Assembly (NCBI GenBank): GCA_018394295.1
Contig: CP074573.1
Coordinates: 2,177,156-2,241,155 of the forward strand
Direction of reading: 5' to 3'
DNA from: Mycoplasmatota bacterium
Lineage (GTDB): Bacteria; Bacillota_I; Bacilli_A; Haloplasmatales; Haloplasmataceae
Length of the DNA stretch: 64,000 nucleotides
Of this stretch, positions 25,748-36,461 are shown in pieces (position 1 is the first letter of the stretch; each line of letters opens with the position of its first letter). The notes beneath the pieces were generated by a model. It was not told the DNA's origin and did not search any database. It saw nothing but the letters and a program-made list of their open reading frames with translations. A program made the translations under genes and the position numbers.

Positions 25748-27207
25748 TATTCTTCAACTCCCCTTAACGATGGATTAAATGCATCTCTTAGTCCATTACC
25801 AAACATATTAAAAGATAGCATCAATAGTGAAATAATTATTCCAGGGAATAATAATATATGCACACTAGTATTCATTACTTCTTGACCATAACTAATTATT
25901 CTACCGAGACTAGTAGTTGTACCATAGTTAATAATTGATAAGAATGAGAAATTTGATTCAGTGAAAATAATAAATGGTATTTGCAATACGGTAGATGTAA
26001 TAATCATACCAAGTGCATTTGGAAATATATGTCTAGCCATAATTCGAACATCTGATGCTCCTAAACTTCTTGCTGCTAACACATACTCTCTATTTTTATA
26101 TCGATAGAATTGAGCACGCACCATCCTTGATGTACCTACCCAACCTGTCAAAGTAAATGCTAATACTACAACCCACATTGTACTACCAAAACGTAATATC
26201 AGAATGGTAAGCACTGCTAACAAAGGAATTTCTGATACAATCTCAAATATACGTTGTAAATATAAGTCTACTTTTCCACCATAGTATCCACAAATTGCTC
26301 CCAAAACAATACCAATCATAATGTTTATTGTAGCAACTGTGAACGAAACAATGAAAGATGTTCTTGTACCAATCCAAATAGAAGTAAATAAGTCACGTCC
26401 TTCTTGGTCTGTACCAAACCAAAAATATGGCATTTCTCCTTCTTCATATCCCATATACTGCCAATAATCAACATATAATTTATACATAGTTCTAGTATAA
26501 TGTTCTTCACTAATTACAGTATCAGGGTCTATTGAGGAAAATGTTTCTAATGATACAATATATTCCTTCTCCACACCATTTTCATCAAGTGCTACATATC
26601 TAACCATTTTAGCACTAATTTCTTCAGGTGTTCCAATTATAATACTAGGATCAACCTCTTCAAATTGACTTTGACTCAAGGTTAAATATTTTTTCTCATC
26701 ATGAGAATTAATCCAATTTCTATACTTATAATCATCAACTTTAATATCCATAAAAGTAGTGTATGTCCATGGAATTTCAACACCATTCTTATAACATACA
26801 TCACCATATGGATTTCCATCACATCTTGGCTTTGTATGTACATTAGAGGTACTTATAACAATATCTTCAGGAATTTGAGTATATCGTGTCATAGTATAAT
26901 CTTTATACACTTTAGTTCCATCAAATATCCCTAATTTTTCAATTCCAGGAATTCTTGGTGGTAGAGTAGCGATTCTCACGTCTTTGTCATTAAAGCTATA
27001 ACTATTAAGATACGGACCGAAAAGAGTAAAGAAAAAGATAATCATTAATATAATGAAAGCTAAAACAGATACTTTATTTTTTCTAAAACGAATCCAAGCA
27101 TCTTTAAAATAACCTATCGGTTCAGTTTCAATCTTTTCATCATAAATGACTTTATCTTGCTGAACTAAGGTAAATTTAGACTTATCTAATATTTTTTCAT
27201 TATTCAT
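25747..27207 (-). CDS. oppC: Oligopeptide ABC transporter permease OppC, with large extracellular insert
   Basis: 486 aa, much longer than the usual ~300. TM1 is at about 50-70. Then follows an insert of ~180 residues with two Cys (KPRCDGNPYGDVCYKNGVE), placed outside the membrane. The permease core begins near FWFGTDQEGRDLFTSIWIGT with the EAA loop AARSLGASDVRIMARHIFPN. The insert may contact the enlarged OppA. Confidence 0.92.
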   Translation of the reverse strand: MNNEKILDKSKFTLVQQDKVIYDEKIETEPIGYFKDAWIRFRKNKVSVLAFIILMIIFFFTLFGPYLNSYSFNDKDVRIATLPPRIPGIEKLGIFDGTKVYKDYTMTRYTQIPEDIVISTSNVHTKPRCDGNPYGDVCYKNGVEIPWTYTTFMDIKVDDYKYRNWINSHDEKKYLTLSQSQFEEVDPSIIIGTPEEISAKMVRYVALDENGVEKEYIVSLETFSSIDPDTVISEEHYTRTMYKLYVDYWQYMGYEEGEMPYFWFGTDQEGRDLFTSIWIGTRTSFIVSFTVATINIMIGIVLGAICGYYGGKVDLYLQRIFEIVSEIPLLAVLTILILRFGSTMWVVVLAFTLTGWVGTSRMVRAQFYRYKNREYVLAARSLGASDVRIMARHIFPNALGMIITSTVLQIPFIIFTESNFSFLSIINYGTTTSLGRIISYGQEVMNTSVHILLFPGIIISLLMLSFNMFGNGLRDAFNPSLRGVEE

Positions 27208-28160
27208 CGTTTTCCACCTCCAACTCTAATTCGTGGATCAATAACACTATATGATATATCAACAAATAAAGTTGCTAATAAACCTATCACTAAATACATA
27301 ACACTCAAAAACATTATTAATGGATAGTCTCTAGCTCCAAAAGCTTCTAAGTAACTATTTGCAACACCCGGAATAACATATATTTTTTCAACTATTAGTG
27401 AACCAAATAATGATCCAATTAGCCCCCCAATAATCATTGGTGCTAAAGGTACCATTGAATTTCTCATAGCATGACGTAATGTTGCTTGTCTTTTGGTAAG
27501 ACCTTTAGTTCTACATAATAACATAAATTCCGATGTTAGTACCTCAGTTAGTTCTGCACGTGTGAAACGTGTGAAACCTGCTACAGCTCCAAATACCATA
27601 GATAACCAAGGCAATAATATTGTGGTAAATCTTAAAGATGGATTAACTGCTACATCTGCCTTCGCAGCATAAAATGGCAATACCCATTCTAATTCATACG
27701 CGAAATAGTATTGCAATAAAGATGCAACAACAAAACCAGGACAACTAATAAAGAAAATGACCCCTAATGAAATGACATGGTCGATACCTTTATTTTTCCT
27801 TAATGCAGCTAAAATACCAAGACCAAATCCAAGAGGAACTGAAAACAAAAACGGAACTATAGAAATTGAAGCAGAAACAGGGATTCTATGTACAACTTCA
27901 TCTACTACGTCATTTTGTTTACTAGTGGACCATCCCCACTTAAATTCAGTTACAATATTTTTAATCCAAATTCCATATTGTTCTGGGATAGATTTGTCTA
28001 ATCCTTCTTCTTTTCTAATTCTCTCAATAATTTTCGGATCTTGTCCAAGTACAGGTTTGTCAAAATCTGGCATCATTCTAATCGTTACAAAGATAATTGT
28101 TATAATGATTAGAGCAGTTATGAACATCAAACCTAGTCTTTTCAAAATATACTCAAACAC
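27204..28160 (-). CDS. oppB: Oligopeptide ABC transporter permease OppB
   Basis: 318 aa from GTG 28160, which has GGAGG seven bases upstream; a longer reading frame to 28199 would place the Shine-Dalgarno inside the gene. Six hydrophobic helices and the EAA-type loop LLCRTKGLTKRQATLRHAMR. Forms the channel with OppC. The stop overlaps the oppC start. Confidence 0.92.
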   Translation of the reverse strand: MFEYILKRLGLMFITALIIITIIFVTIRMMPDFDKPVLGQDPKIIERIRKEEGLDKSIPEQYGIWIKNIVTEFKWGWSTSKQNDVVDEVVHRIPVSASISIVPFLFSVPLGFGLGILAALRKNKGIDHVISLGVIFFISCPGFVVASLLQYYFAYELEWVLPFYAAKADVAVNPSLRFTTILLPWLSMVFGAVAGFTRFTRAELTEVLTSEFMLLCRTKGLTKRQATLRHAMRNSMVPLAPMIIGGLIGSLFGSLIVEKIYVIPGVANSYLEAFGARDYPLIMFLSVMYLVIGLLATLFVDISYSVIDPRIRVGGGKR

Positions 28161-28189
28161 AATTTTACCTCCTATTTCAAATAATAAAT

Positions 28190-28221
28190 ACAACCCCAAA
28201 GAATTAAATCCTCAGGGTTGT
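28190..28221 (-). terminator. Attenuating hairpin between oppA and oppB
   Basis: ACAACCC and GGGTTGT pair across a 17-nt loop; the downstream run is only partly U. Probably leaves more oppA than oppBCDF mRNA. Confidence 0.55.
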
Positions 28222-28258
28222 AAGTTTATAACTGATTGTTTTTAATTTAAATATATTT

Positions 28259-31189
28259 CTATGATACTACGTCAGGTTCATTTTTGTACATATATTTAAG
28301 TCCGCCCCAACCCATCCAGTTATGGAATTCAGGACTTTCAAATACGATACTGTCAGAATATACTACAGTTGTAACTGCTGAATATAATGGCACATTCATA
28401 TATAAATCTAATACACTTTTTTCCATAGCAGCTAATATATTTAGGCAATCTAAATCTTTACCTTCATACACATCATACAAATCTCCACCTGGTTGAACAG
28501 CTTGGAACCATTCATCATAAGTTCTTGTTTCAGAGATATCTTCTTTACCTGCATTTTTATATGGTAATTCTACAGTAAGTTCAGTATCACCAGGAGTAAA
28601 TCCTTTTTCTTGCATATAGGCTTGATGGTTGTTATAAACATAACCAATTAATTCAATAGGCCAGAAGTCCATGCCATACCATGCACCAAATGACATATCA
28701 AAATTACCAGCATCAGTAACTGCGTCTAATGCATCACCTGAATACGGTTGGATAACGAATTCAAATTTACCTTCATTTGATCCACCTTCAACTGCATCAA
28801 ATGAAGTTTCAACACAATTTTTAACCCATCGATTTAATGTCCAGTTTCTCTCTGAATCATACATAGCTAATTCAATAGTAACTTTTTCACCATCTGTAAT
28901 ATCACCAGCAGCAACTGCTTCAGCATATGCATCATTGAATAATTCTAAAGCATACTCTGGATCATATCCAAATGTTTCTGGACTTCTATCAGCTATTACT
29001 GATTCACCTTGTTCTGTTCCTCTAAATGATATTGTAGAGAAATCAGCAATTATATATTTAGATGTTAATAATGCTTGTTGAGGGAATGAAGGTGCTACTA
29101 CAGTATTAGACATTTCTTCTCGGTTAATAGCGTAATATATACCTTCACGGAATTTGTCATATTTCATCATTGGATTAGTATTTTCATCTGGTCTATCAGC
29201 AATATTGAAATAATAACGGTATGTTTGTGTAGTTGGTGATAATTTAACATTAGGATTTTCTTTAAATTCATCATAGTAATCTCCACCAACACCAGCTATA
29301 TCAAGACGACCTTCTTTGAACTCTGAAACATAAGCTGATTGATCACCAATAACATCATCTCTTATTTTGTCAAATCTATAATTATCTTTATCAAAGAAAT
29401 GTTCATTTTTTTCATACAAATAAAGTTTTTCTGTTTCCCAAGTCACTAATTTATATGGACCATATGACATAATTGTATCAGCACTTGTTCCATAAGTAGT
29501 TCTAGTACGTTCAGGATTCATTCCAGCTTCATATAATCCTTCATGTACAGGACCAGTAATTCCACTAGTTAATTGTCCACGTAAATCCCAACTTGTAAGA
29601 GGATCTTGTAAAACAAATTGAAGTGTATGATCATTAACTTTATGAACTCCAACCTCAGAGAAATCTAAAGTTTCTGGATAATTTTGAACAGTTCTAGATG
29701 TTTCATGTTCACCTAAGTATTCAATTGTACATGCGTCTTCGCTAATTGAAGTTACTAAAGAACCTTCAACTTGATTATCATACATTACATAGCATCCCTT
29801 ATATCCAGTACCTTGGAAGAAATAATCTTCTGCATTAACTACAGGTATATCTTGATATAAATTAGAAGCTCTGTCATTAACTAATTTAGGATCAATTAAC
29901 ATCTTATATGCATATAAATAATCATCTACTGTAATTGGTGTACCGTCTTCCCATTTTAAATCTTCTCTTAATTCAATATTCCATGTCTTTTGATCACCAT
30001 TAACATCAATAGGTAAACTTTTTGCTAGATAAGGAAGTCTATCATAATTTAATAAATCCATGTTTCTGAAATCTCCAACTTGTAATCCAGCACTTGCCCA
30101 ATCAAAGTCACCTTTATATAATCCAGCTGTGATATAATCATATAAATCACTAGCTACACCTGCTGTAGTAGCATGTGGGTTAATAATAGATTCTCCAGCA
30201 GTATATTCTCTATATGTATAAGTATTTCCTGTTCCTATTACAAATACTCTAAATGTTTTTGTTTCAGTAACATCATTTAATGTAATAGTAGCCGTTAATG
30301 TTACTTCAGTATCTAGTTCTTGTCTAGTAACATTAGCAACTCCACCAGCAATTGATACAGCAACTGTATTGTTACTTTCCCATACAATTGGAATATTATA
30401 AGCACCAGTAGTTGGAAGTGTTAAATCCCCAATAACAAAGTCAATTCTAAATAAACGTAAGTTTTCTTTAACTTCTGCTACTTTTCCTTCATCAGTATCT
30501 GCTAACTTAGTAATAACTAAATCAAATGTTTTTGTTTCAGTTAAAGTATTTCCATTGTCATCAATAGTTAAAGTAGCTGTTAAAGTAACATTTTCATCAT
30601 TTTCAGTTCTAGTTACAGTAGCGATTTGAATACCACTAGTACCAGGTTCTGCTAATGAAACTACAGCATCATTACTAGAGGTCCAAACAATATTTACTGA
30701 ATCATGAACTGTTGATATAGCATTTAAACTGAATGAATTTTCAACGATATTAGTAATATCATTTACTGATGTGATATCTAATCCAGTTACAGCTTCATCC
30801 AATTTTGCTTGAGCACCTTGGGGTGTAGCTATTACAGTAAGTGAATATTCTTTAGTTTTGAAAGCATCACCTTTTGTTGCAATTAAAATTAACTTAACAG
30901 TAGCATCACTTTGACCAACTGCTGGTCTAGTAATCTCAGCCACATTATTTTGAATCTTTAAAACTTGTTCATTACCAGATGTCCATGTAAATGAAACACC
31001 AGATTCTGAATCAGAGGCTGGTAAATCGAAGTTTTGAGTAACAGCAGTTAAATCTGGAAGTTCCAAATTACTAATCACTGTATTGATAACTTCTTCATTA
31101 TCTTTGTCTTTAGTTGTTTTATTGTCATTACAAGCTACTAAAACTGATGCAAAAACAACTAATAATACCAAGGTAAAAAATCTTTTCAT
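28259..31189 (-). CDS. oppA: Oligopeptide-binding lipoprotein OppA with Ig-like repeats
   Basis: 976 aa, against about 540-600 for usual OppA. Lipoprotein signal with Cys20 (VLVAC). Residues about 30-330 hold three repeats of a bacterial Ig-like fold, each with a W-T/E-S-S/N-N pattern (FTWTSGNEQVLKI, IVWTSSNDAVVSL, IVWESNNTVAVSI) ending in T-L-T-A-T. Residues about 335-976 are the SBP family 5 peptide-binding domain (LKWEDGTPITVDDYLYAYKM). It delivers peptides to OppBC. A strong GGAGG start follows promoter 31234-31262. Confidence 0.9.
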   Translation of the reverse strand: MKRFFTLVLLVVFASVLVACNDNKTTKDKDNEEVINTVISNLELPDLTAVTQNFDLPASDSESGVSFTWTSGNEQVLKIQNNVAEITRPAVGQSDATVKLILIATKGDAFKTKEYSLTVIATPQGAQAKLDEAVTGLDITSVNDITNIVENSFSLNAISTVHDSVNIVWTSSNDAVVSLAEPGTSGIQIATVTRTENDENVTLTATLTIDDNGNTLTETKTFDLVITKLADTDEGKVAEVKENLRLFRIDFVIGDLTLPTTGAYNIPIVWESNNTVAVSIAGGVANVTRQELDTEVTLTATITLNDVTETKTFRVFVIGTGNTYTYREYTAGESIINPHATTAGVASDLYDYITAGLYKGDFDWASAGLQVGDFRNMDLLNYDRLPYLAKSLPIDVNGDQKTWNIELREDLKWEDGTPITVDDYLYAYKMLIDPKLVNDRASNLYQDIPVVNAEDYFFQGTGYKGCYVMYDNQVEGSLVTSISEDACTIEYLGEHETSRTVQNYPETLDFSEVGVHKVNDHTLQFVLQDPLTSWDLRGQLTSGITGPVHEGLYEAGMNPERTRTTYGTSADTIMSYGPYKLVTWETEKLYLYEKNEHFFDKDNYRFDKIRDDVIGDQSAYVSEFKEGRLDIAGVGGDYYDEFKENPNVKLSPTTQTYRYYFNIADRPDENTNPMMKYDKFREGIYYAINREEMSNTVVAPSFPQQALLTSKYIIADFSTISFRGTEQGESVIADRSPETFGYDPEYALELFNDAYAEAVAAGDITDGEKVTIELAMYDSERNWTLNRWVKNCVETSFDAVEGGSNEGKFEFVIQPYSGDALDAVTDAGNFDMSFGAWYGMDFWPIELIGYVYNNHQAYMQEKGFTPGDTELTVELPYKNAGKEDISETRTYDEWFQAVQPGGDLYDVYEGKDLDCLNILAAMEKSVLDLYMNVPLYSAVTTVVYSDSIVFESPEFHNWMGWGGLKYMYKNEPDVVS

Positions 31190-31233
31190 ACTTTCTATTC
31201 CTCCTTCTTTATTACCTTATATAGGTTATTATA

Positions 31234-31262
31234 ATTTTACATTACTCAGTATAGTTTGTCAA
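31234..31262 (-). promoter_or_regulatory. Promoter of the opp operon
   Basis: TTGACA, 17-bp spacer, TAAAAT on the minus strand, about 45 bp before the oppA start. The remaining 31263-31611 is AT-rich, with a weak hairpin at 31336-31353 followed by U on the minus strand, and no convincing gene. Confidence 0.75.
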
Positions 31263-31611
31263 TGATATTATTATTTTAGTTTACTGATTATCAAAATTTA
31301 TTAATAATAACTATGATATCCGACAAAATCGAAAAAAAAATCTCTAGATTTTTGAGAAAAAATATGGTTTTTTTGGGTTTTTTATTATTAATTATTCCTT
31401 CAACAACTTTATAATTTCTTATACTTCTAAAGTAGATTTCAAATAGAAAGTTCATATCTTCTATTTCGATTAACTTGTTTATTAAGCCATTCTACTTCTT
31501 AGATAAGTTATATTAATTGCATTAATTTTATGTCTAGCAATTCATTTCTACATATAATTGTAACAACCTAATTTCGGTATTTCTTTCGTTAATTATATGC
31601 TACTTATTTTT

Positions 31612-31645
31612 AAAAAAGTGAGCATACTAATGTATATTCACTTTT
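31612..31645 (-). terminator. Terminator of the MATE gene
   Basis: AAAAGTGA and TCACTTTTTT pair around a 16-nt loop, 12 bp after the MATE stop codon. Confidence 0.8.
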
Positions 31646-31656
31646 GTATTATTTTA

Positions 31657-33033
31657 TTATACAATTTTTCTTTTCCACTCACCAAACTTATACAAAAACA
31701 ACCCTAATATACAAACTATAACATTACTCAGTACCATTGCATACCAAATACCACTACTACCAAGATTAGTAAAATGCTTAAAAATAAGTATTAAAGGAAT
31801 CCTTATCCCCCATAATCTTGTCATTGACATAATAAATGAATAAATACTCTTACCAGACCCTACAAATACGCCATTGAAATTTTGGAATATACCCATAAGT
31901 GGAATATTAAGTCCCACAAACATCATATAAGTTACAGCTAATGTAATGGATTCTTCTTCTCGTAAAAAAATCTTAACGATATTTATCCTAACAGGATAAG
32001 GTAATATAATCACCATCCCTATAAACATCATAAGTAGTGTTAATTTTAGTGATGTATAAAATGATTCCTTTGCGCGTTTATAATTCTCATTACCTATATT
32101 TTGACCTATATAAAATGCTAACGCACTTCCAATTCCCATCGCTGGCATCATAATTAAGCTTGTAATCCGGTTTCCTATACCAAAAGCAGCCATTGTAGAA
32201 TCTCCATATGAAATAATAAATGCATTTAATACGGTAAAGCCTAATGCAGTTAATGATCCACTAAATGATGCTGGTATCATTACCTTCACAATCTTTTTAA
32301 CCATTTTCCATTTCAATTTCATATGTTTTATAATAAGATGAATACTTTTTTTATCAAGAAAGGCTTTATGTAACCAAAAAGGCATTACAATTAATTTAGC
32401 TAAAATAGTTGCATAAGCAACTCCTGGAACACCTAATTTAAATATTATTATAAATAACGGATCTAATAAAACGTTTAAGATAACTGAGCTCCCTGTAAAC
32501 AATACCGGCGTTAAGGTATCACCATAGGCTTGACGCATTGACGTAAACACTAACAAACAAAAATCTAAAGATATCCCTATAAACATAATCCTTAAATAAC
32601 TTAAACCTAATATATATGTTTCTGGATCCTTATTATCTCTCATTAAATGCAAAATAGATGGCGCAAATAAATAGGCCAGTACCATCATTAATAGTCCAAT
32701 TAAAAAAGAAAACATAAAAATTTGACTTGCCAACTTACTGGCTTTTTCTTTTTCATTTGCACCTATGTATTGACTCATTAATGAGGTTCCGGCAATTTGT
32801 ATTCCCATTCCAAAGGCTATAAATAGCATTAAAACAGGCCAAACAAGACTAATAGCCGATACTTCTGTATCAGCCTTACTTATCTTAGAGACCCATAAAG
32901 TATCTGCAAGATTATATAAGGTATGCATCAAATTGTTAACCACAATTGGAATAGATAAAACTAATAATCCCTTATATAGATTACCTTTTAAAACAATTTG
33001 TCTTTTTTCTTCATTACTCATTTTTAATATCAT
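31657..33033 (-). CDS. MATE-family multidrug exporter
   Basis: 458 aa with about twelve hydrophobic helices. Family features: NNLMHTLYNLADTLWVSKIS in TM1-2, MGIQIAGTSLMSQYIGANEK, and the second-half counterpart AFGIGNRITSLIMMPAMGIG with FYIGQNIG. MATE proteins use Na+ or H+ gradients to expel cationic compounds. The substrate is unknown. Single gene. Confidence 0.9.
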   Translation of the reverse strand: MILKMSNEEKRQIVLKGNLYKGLLVLSIPIVVNNLMHTLYNLADTLWVSKISKADTEVSAISLVWPVLMLFIAFGMGIQIAGTSLMSQYIGANEKEKASKLASQIFMFSFLIGLLMMVLAYLFAPSILHLMRDNKDPETYILGLSYLRIMFIGISLDFCLLVFTSMRQAYGDTLTPVLFTGSSVILNVLLDPLFIIIFKLGVPGVAYATILAKLIVMPFWLHKAFLDKKSIHLIIKHMKLKWKMVKKIVKVMIPASFSGSLTALGFTVLNAFIISYGDSTMAAFGIGNRITSLIMMPAMGIGSALAFYIGQNIGNENYKRAKESFYTSLKLTLLMMFIGMVIILPYPVRINIVKIFLREEESITLAVTYMMFVGLNIPLMGIFQNFNGVFVGSGKSIYSFIMSMTRLWGIRIPLILIFKHFTNLGSSGIWYAMVLSNVIVCILGLFLYKFGEWKRKIV

Positions 33034-33116
33034 AAAATCACATCCAACAGAGATATTATAACATCATTTAAGTTAATTGATAAGTTAAAATGAAAATTTA
33101 ATAGATATAGTTTATA

Positions 33117-35675
33117 TTATTCTATTATAATATTCCTGTCTTTCATATTGATTGTAATAACTTGATGTGGTTTTATTTCATTACTTATGATTTTATGAGC
33201 AATCGGTGTTTCAACATGACGTTGGATAAAGCGTTTCAATGGTCTCGCTCCATAAACTGAATCATACCCTGTTTTAGCGATATATTCTAAAACTTCCGGC
33301 TTAACTAAAATATCTATGGTTTGTTCCTTTAATCTAACTTTTAATTCATCAATAAATTTTTCTACTACCTTAACAATAACTTCTTCATTTAGTAGACTAA
33401 ATTTTACAATCTCATCAATCCGATTTAAAAATTCAGGTTTAAAATGATTTTTTAATTCTCTATCAATTAAGTCATATGCATTTTCTATATTATTTTCTAA
33501 TAAATGTAATGACCCAATATTTGATGTCATTATTATGATTGTATTTTTAAAGTCAACTGTTCTTCCTTGAGAATCTGTAATACGCCCATCATCTAATATT
33601 TGAAGTAATATATTAAATACCTCACGATGTGCTTTTTCTATTTCATCTAGTAAAACAATTGAATATGGTTTGCGTCTTACCGCTTCGGTCAACTGTCCAC
33701 CTTCTTCATATCCAACATAACCAGGAGGAGCACCAATTAAACGAGAAACACTAAACTTCTCCATATATTCACTCATATCAATTCTTACGATATGTTCTTC
33801 ACTATCAAATAAAGCTTCAGCTAATGATTTTGCAACCTCTGTTTTACCAACCCCTGTTGGTCCTAAAAATAAGAACGAACCAATTGGTTTATTTGGATCT
33901 TTAATTCCCGCTCTTGCTCTAATTATCGCATTCGCCACGAGTTCAACTGCTTTTTCTTGACCTTTAACGCGTTTTCGTAAAATATCTTGTAAATTGAGTA
34001 ATTTCTCTTTTTCGCCTTGAACAAGTTTTGCTAATGGAATTTTAGTCCAACGTGATATAATCTCAGCGATTTCTTCCTCTGTTACATTTTCTCTTAACAT
34101 ATTATTTTGCTCTTCTTTATTTCCTAATTCTCTAATTTGATTTTCAATAATAGGAATAACACCATATTTTATTTCAGCTGCTTTATTTAAATCATATTTA
34201 CTTTCAGCAATTTCTAAATCATGTTTGGCTTTATCTAATTTTGCTTTTGCATCTTGCAACTGATTAATCCCAGCTTTTTCTTTTTCATATTTGGCCTTCA
34301 TTTCTCTATGTTTATCTTTCAAATTAGCAATCTCTCTTTGAAGGTTACTTAATCTTTCCAGTGATAATTGATCTTTTTCTTTCTTCAATGCTCTCTCTTC
34401 AATTTCATATTGCATAATTTTACGTGTTACTTGATCTAATTCTTCTGGCATTGAATCAATCTCTATTCGTATGGTTGCACAGGCCTCATCAATTAAATCA
34501 ATTGCTTTATCTGGTAAAAACCGATCAGTTATATATCGTTCTGATAAACTAGCAGCAGCAATAATCGCACTATCAGCGATTTTAACCCCATGATGCACCT
34601 CAAATCGTTCCTTTAACCCCCGTAAAATACTGATTGTGTCTTCAATTGATGGTTCATCAACTAATACTTTTTGAAAACGTCGTTCTAATGCAGAATCTTT
34701 TTCAATGTATTTTCGATATTCATTTAATGTTGTAGCACCAATACAATGAAGTTCTCCACGAGCTAACATTGGTTTTAATAAATTTCCTGCATCCATTGCA
34801 CCTTCTGTTTTACCTGCACCTACAATTGTATGAATTTCGTCAATGAATAGGATAATTTTCCCTTCACTTTGTTTAATTTCATTTAGCACAGCTTTTAAAC
34901 GTTCTTCAAATTCACCACGATATTTAGCTCCAGCTACTAGACTAGCCATATCTAATTCAAAGATGGTTCTATCTTTTAAAGTTTCAGGAATATCATTTTT
35001 AACAATTCTTTGAGCTAACCCTTCTACAATAGCTGTCTTTCCTACACCGGGTTCCCCAATTAAGACCGGATTATTTTTTGTTTTCCGTGATAATATTCTA
35101 ATTGCTCTTCTAATTTCTTCATCACGACCAATCACAGGGTCAACTTTATGATTTTTTGCCTCTTTAACTAAATCGCGACCATATTTCTCTAATACTTCAT
35201 AACTTGCTTCTGGATTTTGTGTTTTCACTTTTTGATTCCCTCTTATCTTATCAATCGTTTTTTCAATCTCTTTATATTGAATATCTAATTTTTTAATTAT
35301 TTCTTTATGTTTATAATGATTTATTTTAAAATATGCCAAAATGACATGTTCTACTGATAAGTAATCATCTTTTAATTTGTTCTTATGATGATTTGCATCA
35401 ATTAATAATTGATTTAAAGCATTTGAAATATATAACTGCTGATTTTCACTTTCTACTTTCGGTAAACTATCAATTAATTGATTTAATTCTAAAATGAATT
35501 GTTTGCTGTTATTTTGACTCAATTCAAAGACACGTCTTAACAATCCTTCAGTAGCATTTGCTAAAGAAATCATTAAGTGTTCAATTTCAACTTGTTGATG
35601 ATGATTACTTAATGCTAAATTTTGAGCACTACTTATCGCTTGTTGCATTTTCTCAGTAAATTGATTAATATCCAC
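33117..35675 (-). CDS. clpB: ATP-dependent disaggregase ClpB
   Basis: 852 aa from GTG 35675, which has AGGAGGTG upstream; the longer frame to 35699 would start inside the CIRCE element. Clp N domain (1-140), first AAA with GEPGVGKT, ClpB-specific middle coiled coil (about 400-520), second AAA with [19 protein letters not shown]. It rescues aggregated proteins with DnaK. Under HrcA control through CIRCE. Confidence 0.96.
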   Translation of the reverse strand: MDINQFTEKMQQAISSAQNLALSNHHQQVEIEHLMISLANATEGLLRRVFELSQNNSKQFILELNQLIDSLPKVESENQQLYISNALNQLLIDANHHKNKLKDDYLSVEHVILAYFKINHYKHKEIIKKLDIQYKEIEKTIDKIRGNQKVKTQNPEASYEVLEKYGRDLVKEAKNHKVDPVIGRDEEIRRAIRILSRKTKNNPVLIGEPGVGKTAIVEGLAQRIVKNDIPETLKDRTIFELDMASLVAGAKYRGEFEERLKAVLNEIKQSEGKIILFIDEIHTIVGAGKTEGAMDAGNLLKPMLARGELHCIGATTLNEYRKYIEKDSALERRFQKVLVDEPSIEDTISILRGLKERFEVHHGVKIADSAIIAAASLSERYITDRFLPDKAIDLIDEACATIRIEIDSMPEELDQVTRKIMQYEIEERALKKEKDQLSLERLSNLQREIANLKDKHREMKAKYEKEKAGINQLQDAKAKLDKAKHDLEIAESKYDLNKAAEIKYGVIPIIENQIRELGNKEEQNNMLRENVTEEEIAEIISRWTKIPLAKLVQGEKEKLLNLQDILRKRVKGQEKAVELVANAIIRARAGIKDPNKPIGSFLFLGPTGVGKTEVAKSLAEALFDSEEHIVRIDMSEYMEKFSVSRLIGAPPGYVGYEEGGQLTEAVRRKPYSIVLLDEIEKAHREVFNILLQILDDGRITDSQGRTVDFKNTIIIMTSNIGSLHLLENNIENAYDLIDRELKNHFKPEFLNRIDEIVKFSLLNEEVIVKVVEKFIDELKVRLKEQTIDILVKPEVLEYIAKTGYDSVYGARPLKRFIQRHVETPIAHKIISNEIKPHQVITINMKDRNIIIE

Positions 35676-35692
35676 TGCTAACACCTCCTGAT

Positions 35693-35719
35693 TTAGCACT
35701 CACCTATACAGAGTGCTAA
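35693..35719 (-). promoter_or_regulatory. CIRCE element (HrcA operator) of clpB
   Basis: Exact consensus TTAGCACTC, nine bases, GAGTGCTAA. It lies between the promoter and the Shine-Dalgarno of clpB. HrcA itself is not in the window. Confidence 0.95.
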
Positions 35720-35730
35720 TAACCAGTTAT

Positions 35731-35759
35731 ATAATAACGCAAATTCTGTACACTGTCAA
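35731..35759 (-). promoter_or_regulatory. Sigma-A promoter of clpB
   Basis: TTGACA, 17-bp spacer, TATTAT, 11 bp upstream of CIRCE. Confidence 0.85.
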
Positions 35760-35870
35760 TATAATTACTAGTTTTTATTAACCATATTTAACCAAAAACA
35801 AATAGTGATTGACTAATATAAAGTTTTTTTATATAGTATAAATAATAGTATATGAGAGGTGGTTAATAAT

Positions 35871-36338
35871 ATGTATTGCAGAAATTGTGGTAGTGAAGTT
35901 GAATCTATAAATGAACCTTGTACAAAATGTGGATTTCTTCCATTAAATGGGACAGATTATTGTCAAGAATGTGGGTTTACTACAAACGCTAATCAATTTA
36001 TATGTACAAGTTGTCAACAAAGATTGAAGTTTGCTCCTAGTCCTTCTTCCCAAACTTATCATACTGAACATAAAACAGTGAAACAAACTAAGCATTATCA
36101 AGATGTGGAAGATTATCTAGAGCTTGATCAACCAAATGTTGTTGCAAATATCGCTGCTTGTTGCACTGTTCCTTTTTCTGGTCCAATCGTTGGATTAGTA
36201 TTATATCTAGTATGGAAAGATGAAAAACCAAATGCTGCTAATTCTGTTTGTATGTGGACACTGATTCCATTTATAGGGATAATCATTTTTTATTTATTTT
36301 TCTTTATGATTGGTGGCTTTACCCAGATATTTAGATGA
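35871..36338 (+). CDS. Zinc-ribbon membrane protein
   Basis: 155 aa from ATG 35871 (GAGAGGTGG eight bases upstream). Two double zinc ribbons at the N-terminus: CRNCG with CTKCG, then CQECG with CTSCQ. A polar linker follows, then two hydrophobic helices in the last 65 residues. Family function unknown; zinc ribbons of this kind occur on many Bacillota membrane proteins. Followed by a perfect terminator hairpin. Confidence 0.75.
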   Translation: MYCRNCGSEVESINEPCTKCGFLPLNGTDYCQECGFTTNANQFICTSCQQRLKFAPSPSSQTYHTEHKTVKQTKHYQDVEDYLELDQPNVVANIAACCTVPFSGPIVGLVLYLVWKDEKPNAANSVCMWTLIPFIGIIIFYLFFFMIGGFTQIFR

Positions 36339-36341
36339 TTT

Positions 36342-36366
36342 AATCACGTAATATACGTGATTTTTC
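36342..36366 (+). terminator. Terminator after the zinc-ribbon gene
   Basis: AATCACGTA and TACGTGATT form a perfect 9-bp stem with a 3-nt loop and a T run. Confidence 0.85.
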
Positions 36367-36461
36367 TTTTATCCCAGTTTCTATACCTTGACTATTTTAT
36401 TTTTTTAGTATATTCTAGTAACTACACTCTTAATCTTTATACAATTACTAGAGGTGAAATA

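Noticed and set aside
31263-31611. Possible riboswitch or leader peptide upstream of oppA (hairpin at 31336-31353, 54-codon frame on the minus strand)
   Set aside because: The hairpin is all A-T in its stem with a tiny loop, the frame has no Shine-Dalgarno, and the opp promoter at 31234-31262 lies downstream of both. No known riboswitch motif could be matched.
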